From: Brienomyrus brachyistius
Lineage: Eukaryota > Chordata > Actinopteri > Osteoglossiformes > Mormyridae
Assembly: GCF_023856365.1 (NCBI RefSeq)
Contig: NC_064544.1
Coordinates: forward strand, 21,056,399 to 21,120,398
DNA length: 64,000 nt
Direction of reading: 5' to 3'
Positions 22,141 through 33,910 of this stretch are shown here, piece by piece. Below the pieces are notes generated by a model, which saw only the letters and a program-made list of their open reading frames with translations, did no database searches and was not told the DNA's origin. Made by a program: the position numbers and the translations under genes. Each line of letters opens with the position of its first letter. The stretch's first letter is position 1.

Positions 22141-22492
22141 GGATCCAGGGCAGGCGGGCGAGGTAGATAGGGTAGGGGGGCGAGGTAGATAGGGCAGGCG
22201 GGCGAGGTAGACAGGGCAGGTGGGCGAGGTAGACAGGGCAGGCGGGCGAGGTAGACAGGGCAGGCGGGCGAGGTAGACAGGGCAGGCGGGCGAGGTAGAC
22301 AGGGCAAGCGGGCGAGGGATCCAGGGCAGGCGGGCGAGGTAGATAGGGCAGGCGGGCGAGGTAGATAGGGCAGGTGGGTGAGGTAGATAGGGCAAGCGGG
22401 CGAGGTAGATAGGGCAGGCGGGCAAGGTAGATAGGGCAGGGGATGAGGTAGACAGGGCAGGCGGGCGAGGTAGGCAGGGCAGGCAGGGCAGA
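22141..22492. repeat. 22-bp minisatellite, about 16 copies
   Basis: Unit GCAGGCGGGCGAGGTAGAYA+GG. GATAGG and GACAGG variants are grouped rather than scattered. Two copies carry GGGATCCAGGG in place of GGTAGAYAGGG (near 22141 and 22317), hinting at a block duplication of 8 units (176 bp). Its pyrimidine strand reads as a Cys/Leu/Pro repeat in three frames without coding value. Confidence 0.94.
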
Positions 22493-22624
22493 CGAAAGAA
22501 ACAAAAGACAAAAGAGTGCTCGGTAAGGTGCAATAGATAATGGAAATAATACTTCACACCACCTTTCCTGACTCAGCCACTTTTATGCAGCGATGATGTC
22601 CATGCGAAGTGGTTTCAGCTGTTT
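22493..22624. other. Short non-coding gap
   Basis: Nothing recognised. Confidence 0.3.
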
Positions 22625-22683
22625 CCCCGCCTAAGCGGGCGTAGTCACCTGTCTGGGCGTGGTCACCTGCCTGGGCGTGACAC
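22625..22683. repeat. 18-bp tandem repeat, about 2.6 copies
   Basis: GGGCGTAGTCACCTGTCT, GGGCGTGGTCACCTGCCT, GGGCGTGACACC in tandem. Confidence 0.85.
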
Positions 22684-23834
22684 CAGAGTCCAGAAAAAAT
22701 CCTGCAGCTTGTTCAGCACAACATTGCATTTGTTGCATTTTATATTGCACATCTAAAGAGCAGAAGTGCCAACACTAAAGGTGAATTAGTCATTGTATTT
22801 TAAAAATGCATTTAAAACTGAAACAGCAATGTTACATGGACAACAAGCACAGAAGGTATCTTTTTTCAGTCATACATAGCTCAGAGTAGGACCTTTAATG
22901 GGATGGAATAGCATCATTTCTATTTGTAACGTAAGACTTTTATGTTTTTATTCCTTACGGGGGAATAAAGATTAGCGTTTTAGGCTAAACTTTTAGGCAA
23001 CAGTTATACATGTGGAATAACAGCACATTAGTACAGGTGTGGTAGGACTGCATCGGTCATCATGTTTCATTATTTATTAGCGCGCTTACAATACAAATGA
23101 TGGATCAGTGGCTGGGGATTGAGCTTCCAGACCAGCCAGGAGAGACAGTATTAACCTCTCCTCTGCCTCAGCATTCACTACAAGACCATCATCGCGTTGA
23201 TGATATAATTATAATTAATTCCATCTAACCGATTCGTTGACATTGTTAATTACTTGCCGGTAATCAGCTAATGTTAAATATGGCTCTTTGCATGGTCACC
23301 TCAGGAGTGACTTCAAATGGCTCGAAACACAAATGTCCCCCCATCGCCCTGCTAGCCTTGGGTCTTCTTCCAGTACACGCTCATGTGACTGAAACACCAC
23401 TCATAATTAATTATTATCTTTTCACCACAAAGATTTGCTCCACATCAGGGCCTTTCTCCGTCTAATTAGATGGCGGCTTCAATTATCTCAAGCAGGGAGG
23501 CGATACCTGCTTGTCAATAAATCAGGGAAAGCAATGGAAGCTCATTAGGACTAAATTTCAGAAATGATCCTATTTACAGACATGCCAATAAACTACATCT
23601 AATGCTTTTTTCTTAAAAGGAGCTGGGCCTGCTCTGTGGTTATTTATACCGCTTGGGTAAGAAGGGGAGGGATTACATTTGAATAATGTTGCCTCTTCAC
23701 AGGTGGTATAAAACTGAATTTTTGGTAAAGAGATTTGCTGGACTGACCTACACTTGGGTGTTCTGCTAAGTGACGGACACTGATACTTGTTTTGCTAAGA
23801 AAAAAAACAAACAGAGATTCAGTGTTTTGAAAAG
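22684..23834. other. Single-copy A+T-rich DNA, CNE-like
   Basis: No gene. The stretch 23060-23600 is rich in ATTAATT-type cores (for example TAATTATAATTAATTCC at 23206) and could be regulatory, which is inference. Confidence 0.4.
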
Positions 23835-24148
23835 AGGGACTGGGACTGAGCCAGCTTGGGAACGATCACTAAGACTCAGAGTGTGCCAAGGCAAATGATG
23901 GAGACGGAGTCGGCTAAAGTAAGGGACTGAGATTTACTGTGATATGGTGAGGGACTGTTACTCAATCAGGTGATGAAAGGGACTGAGACTCGGTCACATA
24001 ATAAAAGGGACTGAGACTCAGTGTGCTGGGGTGAGGGACTGACCTAATCAGTTGATGAAAGGAACTGAGACTCGGTTAGATAATGTAAGGGACTGACACT
24101 CACCGTGCTGTGGTGAGGGACTGAGACACAGTTTTCTAAAGTGATTGA
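23835..24148. repeat. 28-bp degenerate minisatellite with a three-unit period
   Basis: Unit AGGGACTGAGACTCRGTNNN followed by 8 variable bases, about 11 copies, the first few poorly conserved. From about 23920 the units end in three alternating ways (GGTG, GATGAA, ATAAA/ATGTA), giving an approximately 84-bp higher-order period repeated at least twice. One unit is 26 bp. Confidence 0.8.
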
Positions 24149-24867
24149 CTGACATTAACATGGCCGGCTGTGAAGAAGGCACTGATATTCCACTGATACT
24201 GCTCCGTCCACATAACCGAGAGATGCAGACCATGGAAACTCCATGTGATGTAAAACATCTTCTGTTGTATTTATCAATTCACAGAACCAGAATAATTCAG
24301 CCAGTACCAATCCTGTTTGTGAATATAATTATATATTCAAAATGCTAAGCATAAACACAGAATTTTATTTTTTTTTTTCTTACTGCTTTTTAATTATATG
24401 GAAACATTTTCGGTGTAATTAAATGAGGCTGGCAAATCACAGAAAAATAGAGCACGAGTATAAGATCCAATCTCCAGTTAATTACCACGAATCTATTAAT
24501 TTTTTCAGTCAGTAATTGACATGTATTTTGAAATATTTTGATATCAAATAATACAAATGTGACCCATCCACCTCCTAACCACTGATCCTGAGCAGAGTCT
24601 GGGGATCCTGGATGCAGAGCTGCATACTGGTCCAGATGCCAGTGTAGCAGGAGGCCTCGTAAACACATCAGGCATAACGACACATGTTCATTACAGTGAT
24701 TAGGGATGGTGCAAATCACAAAAATACGGGCAAATATGTAAAATGCACCACATTTTTAAAATGCTGAAACTTACCATGAAATTATCCAAAACTTAACCAA
24801 GCATTTTAAATGTATTTTTCCCGCTTTTAAAGATGTAATAACTCCTATTACCAGTTATTTCACAGTT
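24149..24867. other. Non-coding A+T-rich DNA
   Basis: No gene or repeat recognised. Confidence 0.4.
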
Positions 24868-24905
24868 ACACATACACACACACACACACACACGCACACA
24901 CACAT
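24868..24905. repeat. (CA)n microsatellite
   Basis: Nearly pure CA run with single interruptions. It lies just outside the left end of the Tc1 element at 24916. Confidence 0.95.
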
Positions 24906-24915
24906 GCACAACACA

Positions 24916-26157
24916 TACCCTTGGACAAAAGTATTGGGACACCTGGTCATCACACCTACAGGAACTATTATGACATCCCATTCTAAATCCATAGGCATCA
25001 ATATGGAATTGGTCCCCCCCCCCTTTGCAGCTATAAGAACTGCCTCTCTTCTGGGGAGGCTTTCCAGAAGATTTTGGAGTGTGTCTATGGGAATTTTTAC
25101 CCATTCATCCAGAAGAGCATTTGTGAGGTCAAGCGCTGTTGGACATGAAGGCCTGGCTCGCAATCGCCATTCTAGTTCATCCCAAAGGCGTTTGTTGGGG
25201 TTGGGGTCAGAGCTGTATGTGGCCAGTCAAGTTTTTCCACACTAAACTCACCCAAAAATGTCTTTACGAATCTTGCTTGGTGCATTTGGGCACAGTCATG
25301 CTGGAACAGAAAATGACCTTCGGCAAACTGTTCCCATGAAGTTGGGAGCATAGAATTATGCAAAATGTCTTGGTATGCTGAATCATTAAGAGTTCCCTTC
25401 ACTGAAACTAAGGGGCCCAGCCCAGCCCCTGAAAAACAACCCCATACCATTATACTTCCTCCATAAAACAGTTGGCACAATGCAGTCAGGCAGGTACCGT
25501 TCTCCTGGCAACTGGAAACCCAGACTTATCCATCAGACTGTCAGACATAGAAACGTGATTCGTCACTCCACAGAACACATTTCTGAAGCTCTAGAGTCCA
25601 GTGGTGGGATGCTTTACACCACTCCATCCAGCGCTGGGCGTTGTGCTTGGTGAGAGGCGGCTTGTATGCAGCTACTCAGTTGTGGAAGCTCATCCCGTGA
25701 AGCTCCCAGTGCAGTTTTTGTGTTGGGTTTAATGCCAGAGGAAATTTGTAACTCTATGGCTATTGAATCAACAGCGCACTGGTGACTCTTAAGCCCCATG
25801 CGTCTCAGCACTTGGAGACCCCACTCTCTTACTTTACGTGGTCTTGCCAAATTTACTTTCCTGTTTGTTCTTGTTGTTCCTAAATGCTTTAGTTTTGCAG
25901 TAATACTACTTACAGCTGACCGTGGAATATCTAGCAGGGAAGAAATTTCCCGAACTGACTTATTGCAAAGGAGGCATCCTATGACAGTATCACGCTTGAA
26001 TTCACTGAGCTCTTCGGAATGACCCATTCTTTCACAAATGTTTATAAACCTGACTTCATGGCTGGGTGCTTGATTTTATACACCTGTGGCAATAGGTCTG
26101 AATGAAACACTTGAAGTCAATGATTAAGAGGTGTGTCCCAATACTTTAGTCCATATA
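24916..26157 (-). mobile_element. Tc1/mariner transposon, inactive copy (~1.24 kb)
   Basis: Terminal inverted repeats are visible: left TTGGACAAAAGTATTGGGAC (24921-24940) and right, on the minus strand, ATGGACTAAAGTATTGGGAC (complement of 26135-26154), each next to a TA, the Tc1/mariner target. The transposase reads on the minus strand between them. Length is below the usual ~1.3-1.6 kb of fish Tc1 elements, indicating small deletions. Both flanks are simple repeats ((CA)n left, (TG)n(TA)n right). Confidence 0.93.
25000..26027 (-). pseudogene. Tc1-type transposase pseudogene
   Basis: Tc1/mariner transposases bind the terminal repeats through an N-terminal paired-like helix-turn-helix and cut DNA with a DD34E triad. 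Here the N-terminus (from 26027) carries the helix-turn-helix with KSVREISSLLDIPRSAVSSI, then a GRPR-like LARPRK. After about residue 90 the frame is lost. The first catalytic Asp survives in LWSDESRFYV (Asp codon about 25562-25564) and the second in FQHDCAQMHQARF (about 25295-25297), next to a recognisable GGSIMVWGCFSG. A 1-bp deletion precedes the third motif, and where the family has Glu the codon is AAA (Lys) at 25191-25193 in NPNKRLWDELE. Frameshifts plus loss of the third acidic residue make it non-functional. The C-terminal part (SLPRREAVLIAAKGG) is recognisable in yet another frame. Confidence 0.92.
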
Positions 26158-26176
26158 GTGTGTGTGTATGTGTGTG

Positions 26177-26238
<62 letters not shown>
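26158..26238. repeat. (TG)n(TA)n microsatellite
   Basis: GTGTGTGTATGTG followed by a long TA run. It separates the first Tc1 element from the next MITE, whose TA target lies at 26237-26238. Confidence 0.95.
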
Positions 26239-26241
<3 letters not shown>

Positions 26242-26766
26242 TACTGTGCAAAAGTCTTAGGCACTCAAAAGAAATGTTTAACGCTATTTATCTGTGTAGT
26301 AAGTGCACATTTTCTTAGAACAAAAAATATAATATAACATAAGAACATATGAAAATTTCGAGTAACACAATAAAACTGGTAAAAATGTCTTCTGTTCTCC
26401 AAAAAGTTACTGATATCTACTTGGATAGCTAGATGAACACCCCTTCAGTTCCCAAACTTCTCCTCAGTGGCACCCGAACCATTCTATGTATTTATTAAAT
26501 TTCACCACCAGCTCACTTAATTAATTAACTTAATTAGTTAAAAAAGTGAGCGAGATATTGAATAGATATATGAGGTTAGCTAGTGGTCAGGTCACAAAAC
26601 ACACGGGTGTGTTGTAAGTTTGCTGGAAATAACAGGGTTATTTTAGCAGAGGTTTTGAAATGGCTAAGCTGACACACTTTGCCAGGTGTAACAGCATAGT
26701 TTTACACCAAAATGACAGTTATTTAAACATATTTTTTTTTGGCTGCCTTAGACTTTTGTACATATA
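26237..26766. mobile_element. Tc1-type MITE (~0.53 kb)
   Basis: Left end CAGTACTGTGCAAAAGTCTT + AGGCAC (from 26239) and right end, on the minus strand, TGTACAAAAGTCTAAGGCAG (complement of 26743-26762) form an imperfect inverted repeat next to TA dinucleotides. The interior has no transposase motif, so this is a non-autonomous member. Confidence 0.8.
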
Positions 26767-27015
26767 CAGCTCTGGAAAAATGAGGGCAGAAGTGACTTTC
26801 TAATGCCAGCTTCTAATCCCAACAGTGCCTCATGAATCGGAGGATGACCTCAAGTGACCTTCAAAAGGAATGGGAAGCATTAAGTGCAGGTGTGAGGTGC
26901 ACTGCTAGGATAGTTCATATCAGGCTCCTAGAAGGAGGACTGCAAGCAAGGAAGTAGCCCTTCATTAATGAGTAACAGGGAAGAGCCAGGCTGTAATTTC
27001 CAAAAAAATGTATAT
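26765..27015 (+). mobile_element. Truncated Tc1-type transposon, third in the row
   Basis: It starts at a TA followed by CAGCTCTGGAAAAATGAGGG, the end sequence of another fish Tc1 family, and abuts the MITE through a shared TA region. In the plus frame it reads ARIVHIRLLEGGLQARK then, after a stop, PFINE and GRARL, matching the second helix-turn-helix subdomain of Tc1 transposases. Stops and loss of everything beyond about 27015 show a decayed, truncated copy. Confidence 0.82.
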
Positions 27016-27350
27016 TTCACACAGGCAAAATGAAATGAAAATTTTGCTGTGGTCTTTATATGGTGGGGTTCTGTCCCTGCCTGTGTCATGTGGAATATGC
27101 ACATTTTCCCATAGATTGCTCCTGAATCCACATTGTGTTTGCACAGGGTCTTCCTGGGACAGCCTCCTGGCTCATGTGACCCTGCACTGGATACATGGAA
27201 AATGCCTGGATCAGTCTCTTAGAGCTGGACCTCACAAACATGACATTTTTGTTTTAGCCTTTGAGGCCGGTGCAATTTTCCTGTGACCTTGTGATGCGTT
27301 GGCAGTATTTGGATGACAGGGGGTGTGGAACAGGAGCGAAATGGAAAGGT
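27016..27350. other. Non-coding DNA
   Basis: Nothing recognised. The Tc1 similarity fades out at its left edge. Confidence 0.35.
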
Positions 27351-27433
27351 CATTTTGGGTGCTGATTTTGGGTGCTGATTTTGGGTGCTGATTTTGGGTG
27401 CTGATTTTGGGTGCTGATTTTGGGTGCTGATTT
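27351..27433. repeat. 13-bp tandem repeat, about 6.4 copies
   Basis: Near-perfect repetition of GCTGATTTTGGGT. Confidence 0.96.
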
Positions 27434-28342
27434 GAACCACCAGAGTCATAAATCTCTCGCACGCAAGAAAACTGGCAGGTTTTACTTACTTAAATTTGGT
27501 GGATTGCTACCTTGCAGCTACAGTCACCTGCCGTAGCCCTTTTAGAAACCACAAATGAACGGCTATTACATTCTGAAACTACATGCAGCTGGATTTTGGG
27601 ATTCTGATTTGATGAAAATTAATTTACCTTTGCAAAGTTGTATTCTTCAGACAGGACACAAGAGGACCCGAGGCCCAGCATGATTTTAATTAAAGATAAG
27701 TTCTTCTTCCTCTGTGTCCATACTTACGTTACTAAGCTGAATTCAATACATCCATATGTCACAGGTTTCAGGCTAATGTGTAAACAGGGAAAATATTGGA
27801 ACTCATTGCATTTAATTTGGCTGTGATCAATTCAGATTGACTGCACTTAACATGCAAATGTTTCTCAGGTCAGATTTCCTTTCAGTTTGGCGATCTCCCA
27901 GAATTCTCCCTACCCAGAGCAGATGTGGCACCCACCTATCTCCAAGAGACACAAGCAATGGAATCCATGTCCATTGATGTGCATGAAATCTGTTGGCATT
28001 CTCTGGAACAAGTTTTTCACTTCAGAATTTAATCAAAGGATGGTGTAAGGCTTGATCTGGTTGGGACAGTAAAGAGATCCGTGTGAGTTAGGGTCCATTC
28101 CTGTGTTAGTATGGGGCTAAAATGGTCATCGGATGTCTCGTCAAGGTCACAAAGTCTCCTGGTCTGATGGAGGGACAGGAGGAACCGAAAAACTGCTTTG
28201 TATCCTTAGGAACTGGCTAAAGGTGAAATAAAGGAGCTTGTCAACTGATTCTACTTTGTCAAAGTCATCTGAAGGTGCAAACGGTTTATGTTTCTTTCAA
28301 TTTTATGCTGTTTTTGGATGAAAGGCCTCATGCTAACAGAAT
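27434..28342. other. Non-coding DNA
   Basis: No gene or repeat recognised. Confidence 0.4.
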
Positions 28343-28536
28343 GTACCCTGTCAGAAATAAAGTACCAATTTGTACCTTTGAGGGTACAATTACTTGTCAC
28401 TGGGGCTATTCCATCTAGGGTCTGCCAATTGCGCCCTAGCTGTAGGTAATTGTACCTAGTAAGGTACAATTCTGTGAAAAACATTTTTGTACCATTGGTG
28501 GTACATTAATGTTGTTTGTACATGGGGTACAAAACT
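28343..28536. repeat. GTACC-rich interspersed repeat, probable MITE
   Basis: Multiple inverted pairs of TTGTACCTTTGAGGGTACAA, TTGTACCTAGTAAGGTACAA and TTGTACCATTGGTGGTACAT, each a short hairpin, plus TTGTCACTGGGGCTATTCC. This arrangement is familiar from small fish MITEs. The family was not confirmed. Confidence 0.6.
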
Positions 28537-29564
28537 GTATCAGGGCTGTGAAGGGAATGGCTGAAATATATCCAGTGATATAACAGGTCTTTGCCTAACA
28601 GCCATGATGACATCAGAATTCAGAGGACATTAGTTAGAGAGCAGAGTTAACAGGAGAGAAGCCATCCGGATCTTTATAGCTCAGCCCCAGGGGGTCGGGT
28701 GTCATTTGGTCATTTTGAACTCACAGTGCTATAACTAATGTATGTAAATCTGATACATTGCAAGTCCTCTTTAATTACTCATATTTCTGTCACTGGATAT
28801 TTGGACTGCCCAGTATTTTCCAGACCTCACTGATCCAATCTGATTTGAGATCAGATTTGAGGGACATGAATAGAATGGTTCTTTGCTGAGCATGGTAGCG
28901 CCTAGTCAAACCTACCAGCTGACAAGCAGACATGACCAATGTCGAGAGAAGTTGAAATACTTACACTGAACTTTTCCAAGATGACTGTAAGGTTTCAGTG
29001 GTAATCATATGCTGCCTCACACTGAAAACACCGATTTTAAAACGGACCCTATAGTGGAAAACTCAGAATAAAAAACCCTGTTTCATAATTACCCTTTAGG
29101 GGATTGTTATTTGACTTATATTTAAGTTCAGTCTTATTCATTCCTTCAGAAAACTTCATGAAACCAGTGAATCTGAAGCAAAATTCCATTTAAATGCATA
29201 TTATCTTGTACGGCTCCGTGCTACTTGAAACATTAACTGAGTCAATCTTCTCATTGTCACCTATGGTCATGAGCTTTGGGTAATGGCTAAAAGGAGGGAG
29301 ATTAAATTTACAAGTGGCTGCAATGAGGTTTCTGTAGCGGGCGGCTGGACTAGTATGAGATGTGGAGGTAAGCGATGTGCGAGAGCCTTGGAGTGGAATC
29401 ATTCGGAGGTTTGTACTGAGGAGGCCCGGTTATGACGAAGCCCCCACTGAAACAGTTTTTTTGACTACATCCCAATGAAGGAGGGACCCACAGGCAGGCC
29501 TGTAGGGGTTACACCTCTGGGATCATATTAAAAACCCCCCGAGGCATCAGCATCTGTTATTTGA
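28537..29564. other. Non-coding DNA
   Basis: No gene or repeat recognised. Confidence 0.4.
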
Positions 29565-29650
29565 GGAACCGTGGGTTAAGCTGCCATTTTTGACCTGCTC
29601 ACAGGTCACCCTCAACTGGATAAGTCAATTAGAAAATGGATGGATAAAGA
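29565..29650 (+). repeat. Fragment of SINE-type repeat tail
   Basis: CACCCTCAACTGGATAAGTC followed by AATTAGAAAATGGATGGAT matches the '..ccctg..ggataagcgg..gaaaatggatggatgg' end seen at 3.6 and 48.7 kb, more diverged. Confidence 0.55.
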
Positions 29651-32600
29651 CCAACAACAGAGATCAATATTCACTGTGTTTTAAACATTTAATTTTCATT
29701 CTTAGCAGTTCAAGTCGTCTAAACGCTATTCAATTACCTTGCATTAAACTACATTTTATAAAATTTTATATGCCACTAATCTTAAATCAAACATGAAACC
29801 ATTTTTACTCCAGCATAGTTGTGTGCTGATTCAAATTCATAAATGTACATTTACTGCAATGATTATTATTGGTGTAATATTTCAGAGCGAGCAGCAGCTT
29901 TTTAGCATATGAAGTGTCCCATTATTTAAAAAAATGCGTTTTCCTGTCCATCCACTTCCTGCACAGCTTATTCAGGTGGCAGCTGATTTTTCCTTCACAT
30001 TCAACTGTAGATAAACTAGGAAAGGAACAAACCCATGAGCCCATCTGAGCATCTTTAAAGGCTAAAAATGCCAAAATGTACACATGTTTTCAATTGCAGA
30101 ACTTATAAATAACAAGTTATGTACCACTAAACGTATACTGTACATTTACGGTATACTGTTCAGTTAATATAATAGAGTTTATACTTAGAATTGATTTACA
30201 AACCTATGTCTACTTTTAACTTTCAGCAACCTTCATTCATTTGTCAGGCTCCTGATATTTTATTCTGCTGTGCTGCTTTAATAATACATTTGCATACGAC
30301 TTCGGAAATGCTCTCTTGCATTAATAGCAGCTTTGATAACTGGTATGTTTCTAAAAAGCAGATGAAAATCAAGGAAAACTATGTACAGTATAAGTATATC
30401 TACTTACTCATAATTTTTAAACTGTATGTTCTCTTTTGTTTTTTTTTTTTAGCTCAAATCTTCTATTTTAGATTATGCTATAAAAATATATGATAAGCAA
30501 AATGGTACTATTTAAGAGCAGATAACCTATTTAACTTTTAATTTGTTTTAATTAACATTTAAGTAACATTTAGCCTGTGTCTCTGTCATCATCACCAAAA
30601 AGGATATTAAGGCGTAACATTTGCTACTGTAATCTACCAGCGATTAGTGATTGCTGCAATCATTAGTACTTATAGTATAAATCGCTGTGTAAGTGTGTTC
30701 ATTCATGTAAGTGTATTACAGCTGCTAGCAAGAGTGACTACCTCAATGCTGGGTTACTTGCGCAGTAGCAGCTCAGCCTGTGATTCGCTGGTCATTTTCT
30801 GGGGAGCTGCTGTAATGAGAACCTAGATTAGAATTGGATCAGAGCATTGGGAATGTATATAGAACTGTACAATGCATGTGAAAACCGTGGAAAACTATAT
30901 GTATATGTGTACGTGTTTGCATTTTTGTTCATATACAGTAGGCCTGCCGATTCAAATAACTTTAGGTAATATGTGTGTATAGAAAATATTAGAAAAATGT
31001 CAAATTTAAATTATAAACCTGAGAAAAACTTGGCTGTAGGTGAAGGATTTCCTGTCCCTTCTGTTTAAGGTGTTTTGCTTTCTTATAGTACAGTTCAACA
31101 TTGGCTTCTTTATAATTTTTCCCATAGTAACAGGTTAGGATGTCGCCCTTAAAAATGATAAAATCCATTTAACGGCAAAGGGTGTAAGCATGAGTGTTTG
31201 CAAAGAGAGCAAGTAGCATCAATGGATAACAAAGAACAGACTGGGGGGGGATTAAATCAATAAAAAACAATATAGCTACATCCATGTCAGGGCTAAAATA
31301 TCCTAGCAGGGAGTCGTTCGCTGTTACTTTTCCAATTACATATTTCCACACTGTGACTCTGTAAACACACTTTGATTCTCCTTGTTAAGGATTTAATAGT
31401 TGAACACTCTATGGGGTCTAATAAGGACTGACTGGAACAATTGCTGTGTTTTACAAGGTAAGCATTTTGAAATTGATTGGTTAAACACCATTTAAAGGCA
31501 TTTTCCACAGGCATTTTTGCCACTTCTGAGAGCTTCTGCTACCATGATAATTAGGGTAAACTCCATTTTCACACTATTGTGGGCCAGACACACGCTGTTT
31601 CCCACAGAGATGCATCAAAGCCTTTTATTGGACACCTGATTGCAAATCGGGGTACAGTAATCTCCATTAAGGTCCCACCGCAGACATAAAAGGATAAACA
31701 AAAACAAGTTTGCATGATTATTTTTGACGGTAATAATGATTAGTGAGGCATTGATCGTAGAATAATGTGTTAAGCACACACATGGAGCGCTGTTTCAAAT
31801 CTGATCCCGTCATAGACGCAACACTGTTAACGCAAACAGAAAAATACAGAAAATGAAATCGGCCCCCCCTCTGGGAATAAAAAACAAAAAACAAAACATT
31901 GGTCTTCAAAAAAAAGGGACTGGTTATGGAAAAGTGTCCCCCACCCCTGTGTGACAGTGGGTTTTGTTATGTTTTAAAAGAAAATGACCTATTCTTAATT
32001 TTTTTTGATATTATAATTAATATTTGACTGGATATCAGACACCTTACCAGTTCCTTAATGACGGTGCGTGTTTCCCGCCAGCAGGGAGCATGTGTCCGGG
32101 AAAACAGCACAGGCCGCAGTCGGCGGATCGCAGAGAATATGTTTATAGGGGCAAAGACACTGGCAAAGGGGTGGAATCAAATGGATTAGCATGAACCGCT
32201 CTAGTTTTGATTACCTCTGACTGGAAAATATTTGGAAGCCACCAGGGGCCCCTCAGATGTTATGATATGGTCAATTCCCCCCACCCCCCCCACCCCCGTG
32301 TGTATGGTCACAGGTCCCCGTTATTGAAATTGAATTGATATTTTGTAAACTTCATTTGCGGATAATGTGATCTGACAGGGACAAACGCGGCTCCGAATTG
32401 CTTCCAAACCGAGTCCAAATGAAAGTTATTATAGGGTAAATGTGTATTTCTTTGTCTTGCCGGCCTGCTCCCCTTGGCCTGCCTCCGCCGCACGCGGGCC
32501 CTGTTACGCCCTGAATATGTATCCACTTTCCAGGGTAATTGAATTGATACCGTCATGGGTGGGGTGAGCAGAGGCAGGCAGGCCGCAGATACGCCCGGAG

Positions 32601-33667
32601 ATTGAATTGGAAAAGACAGAAAGATTTCCTCTGCTGAGGACCCACTAGGTCACAGTGCCATCATAAAATAGACACACCTCACTGTTCCCGGATTACACAG
32701 ACGGCCCCAATTGTCTTCACAATAATCTCCCTGTGATATAATGCAGACTTTTCCAATTCCGCCGGCTCTTGCCAGACCTCAGATGTGTTACATATTAATT
32801 TCCTTCCCCAGAAAATTTGCCCAGCTTTAGTTCAAATTCAGTTAGCCGGATTGATGAAAGTGGCAAAAGGATACGACACTTACTGATTCCCTCTTTTCAC
32901 CTTTGATTAGCTCCACTTGTGAATTATTTCTTTCTTGTCACCGTGCTATTAAGTTGCTGGGAGGTAGAGGCAGAGCCGTCGGCGAGCGGTAGAGAAATAA
33001 GGCGGGACGCTGTCGGCCGTGAGCGGAACCCAGAACCGGGCCACGCAGTGGGGGCTGCCGCGGGGGCCGGCCAAGTGAGTCAGCTTTGAGGTTGACCCTG
33101 GGCCTTCCGGTTCGTTCTCCATTAAATGAGCCCGGGCCCAAATGAGAAGGCGTGCGCTCCCCTGCCTGTCAGTGTGCGAGTGTGCGAGTGTATGTGGGAG
33201 GGGGGTTTCCTTTGCACGTCTATCGTATGACGGTGCAGGGGGCGGCAACATTCACACAGCCAAAACAAACGGCCAAATCTGCGGCACAGTGTCATGTATA
33301 GAAATGAATAAATTGGTAACTAAAACAGCCCAATTTAATGCTATATATTTCAGCATTTTGTAAATAAACATAAGAAAACAGTGTTATATTTTTATCATAA
33401 TTAATAAATATGCTTCTGGAGCTTAGAGAATGTTATGATAGACTTTTTCTAGCTGCTTATCCAGGATACGCTCTGTGCAGGATCTGCATTCATACAGTAT
33501 TTCCCGTAGCTACAATTCACTGCAATCCAGCCGACTGGAATTTCTAACCTCCGAGGAATCAAAGCACTATGTTAAAGATGTCCGTCAGTGACGATGATTT
33601 TAAGGCTTATTAAGAACTGAAATCACACTGGATTGGAATATAAACATGTTTGTTTTAACGTGGAACG
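29651..33667. other. Single-copy DNA with candidate CNEs
   Basis: No gene recognised. 29.7-31.1 kb is very A+T-rich. 32.05-32.95 kb has a CNE-like texture: compact, without simple repeats, with many ATTGAAT/AATTGAAT and TAAT cores. 32281-32298 is C-rich. Confidence 0.45.
32950..33150. other. CpG-rich patch
   Basis: About 14 CpG in the first ~110 bp in an otherwise A+T-rich region. No exon or promoter element recognised. It could be an unmethylated regulatory patch or an orphan CpG island. Confidence 0.5.
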
Positions 33668-33910
33668 ATGGTCCCGAGGATGAACTCTGAGGCACACCGT
33701 TACTCGAATGATTGATAGATCAAAATTCAATTTCAATTTGCTTGCGCAAAATGATGTAGGTAAAATCACTATGACTTAAAATGAAAGGAGAGCACATCAC
33801 TTGAAGAAGACTGTCCTTTATGTCTGTTTACAAAGACCTGGTGTAACACAGGTGACAGTAAAAACATGGGATCAGTAGCAGAGAGGAATAATATCTGAAT
33901 CAAAAGATGG
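33668..33910 (-). repeat. LINE reverse-transcriptase-like fragment, minus copy
   Basis: Nearly identical (about 96% by eye, apart from a 6-bp indel at one end) to the complement of 37067-37305. On the minus strand it reads GVPQSSSSGP (33698 to 33669), matching 7 of 10 positions of the GVPQGSxLGP motif of LINE reverse transcriptases. In-frame stops upstream show it is not functional. Family (CR1/L2/Rex-like) is a guess. Confidence 0.6.

Noticed and set aside
22048..22557. Pro/Leu/Cys-rich minus frames of 127-169 codons
   Set aside because: They are the pyrimidine strand of the 22-bp minisatellite, open in three frames at once.
26131..26337. Ile/Tyr repeat peptides
   Set aside because: Translation of the (TG)n(TA)n microsatellite.
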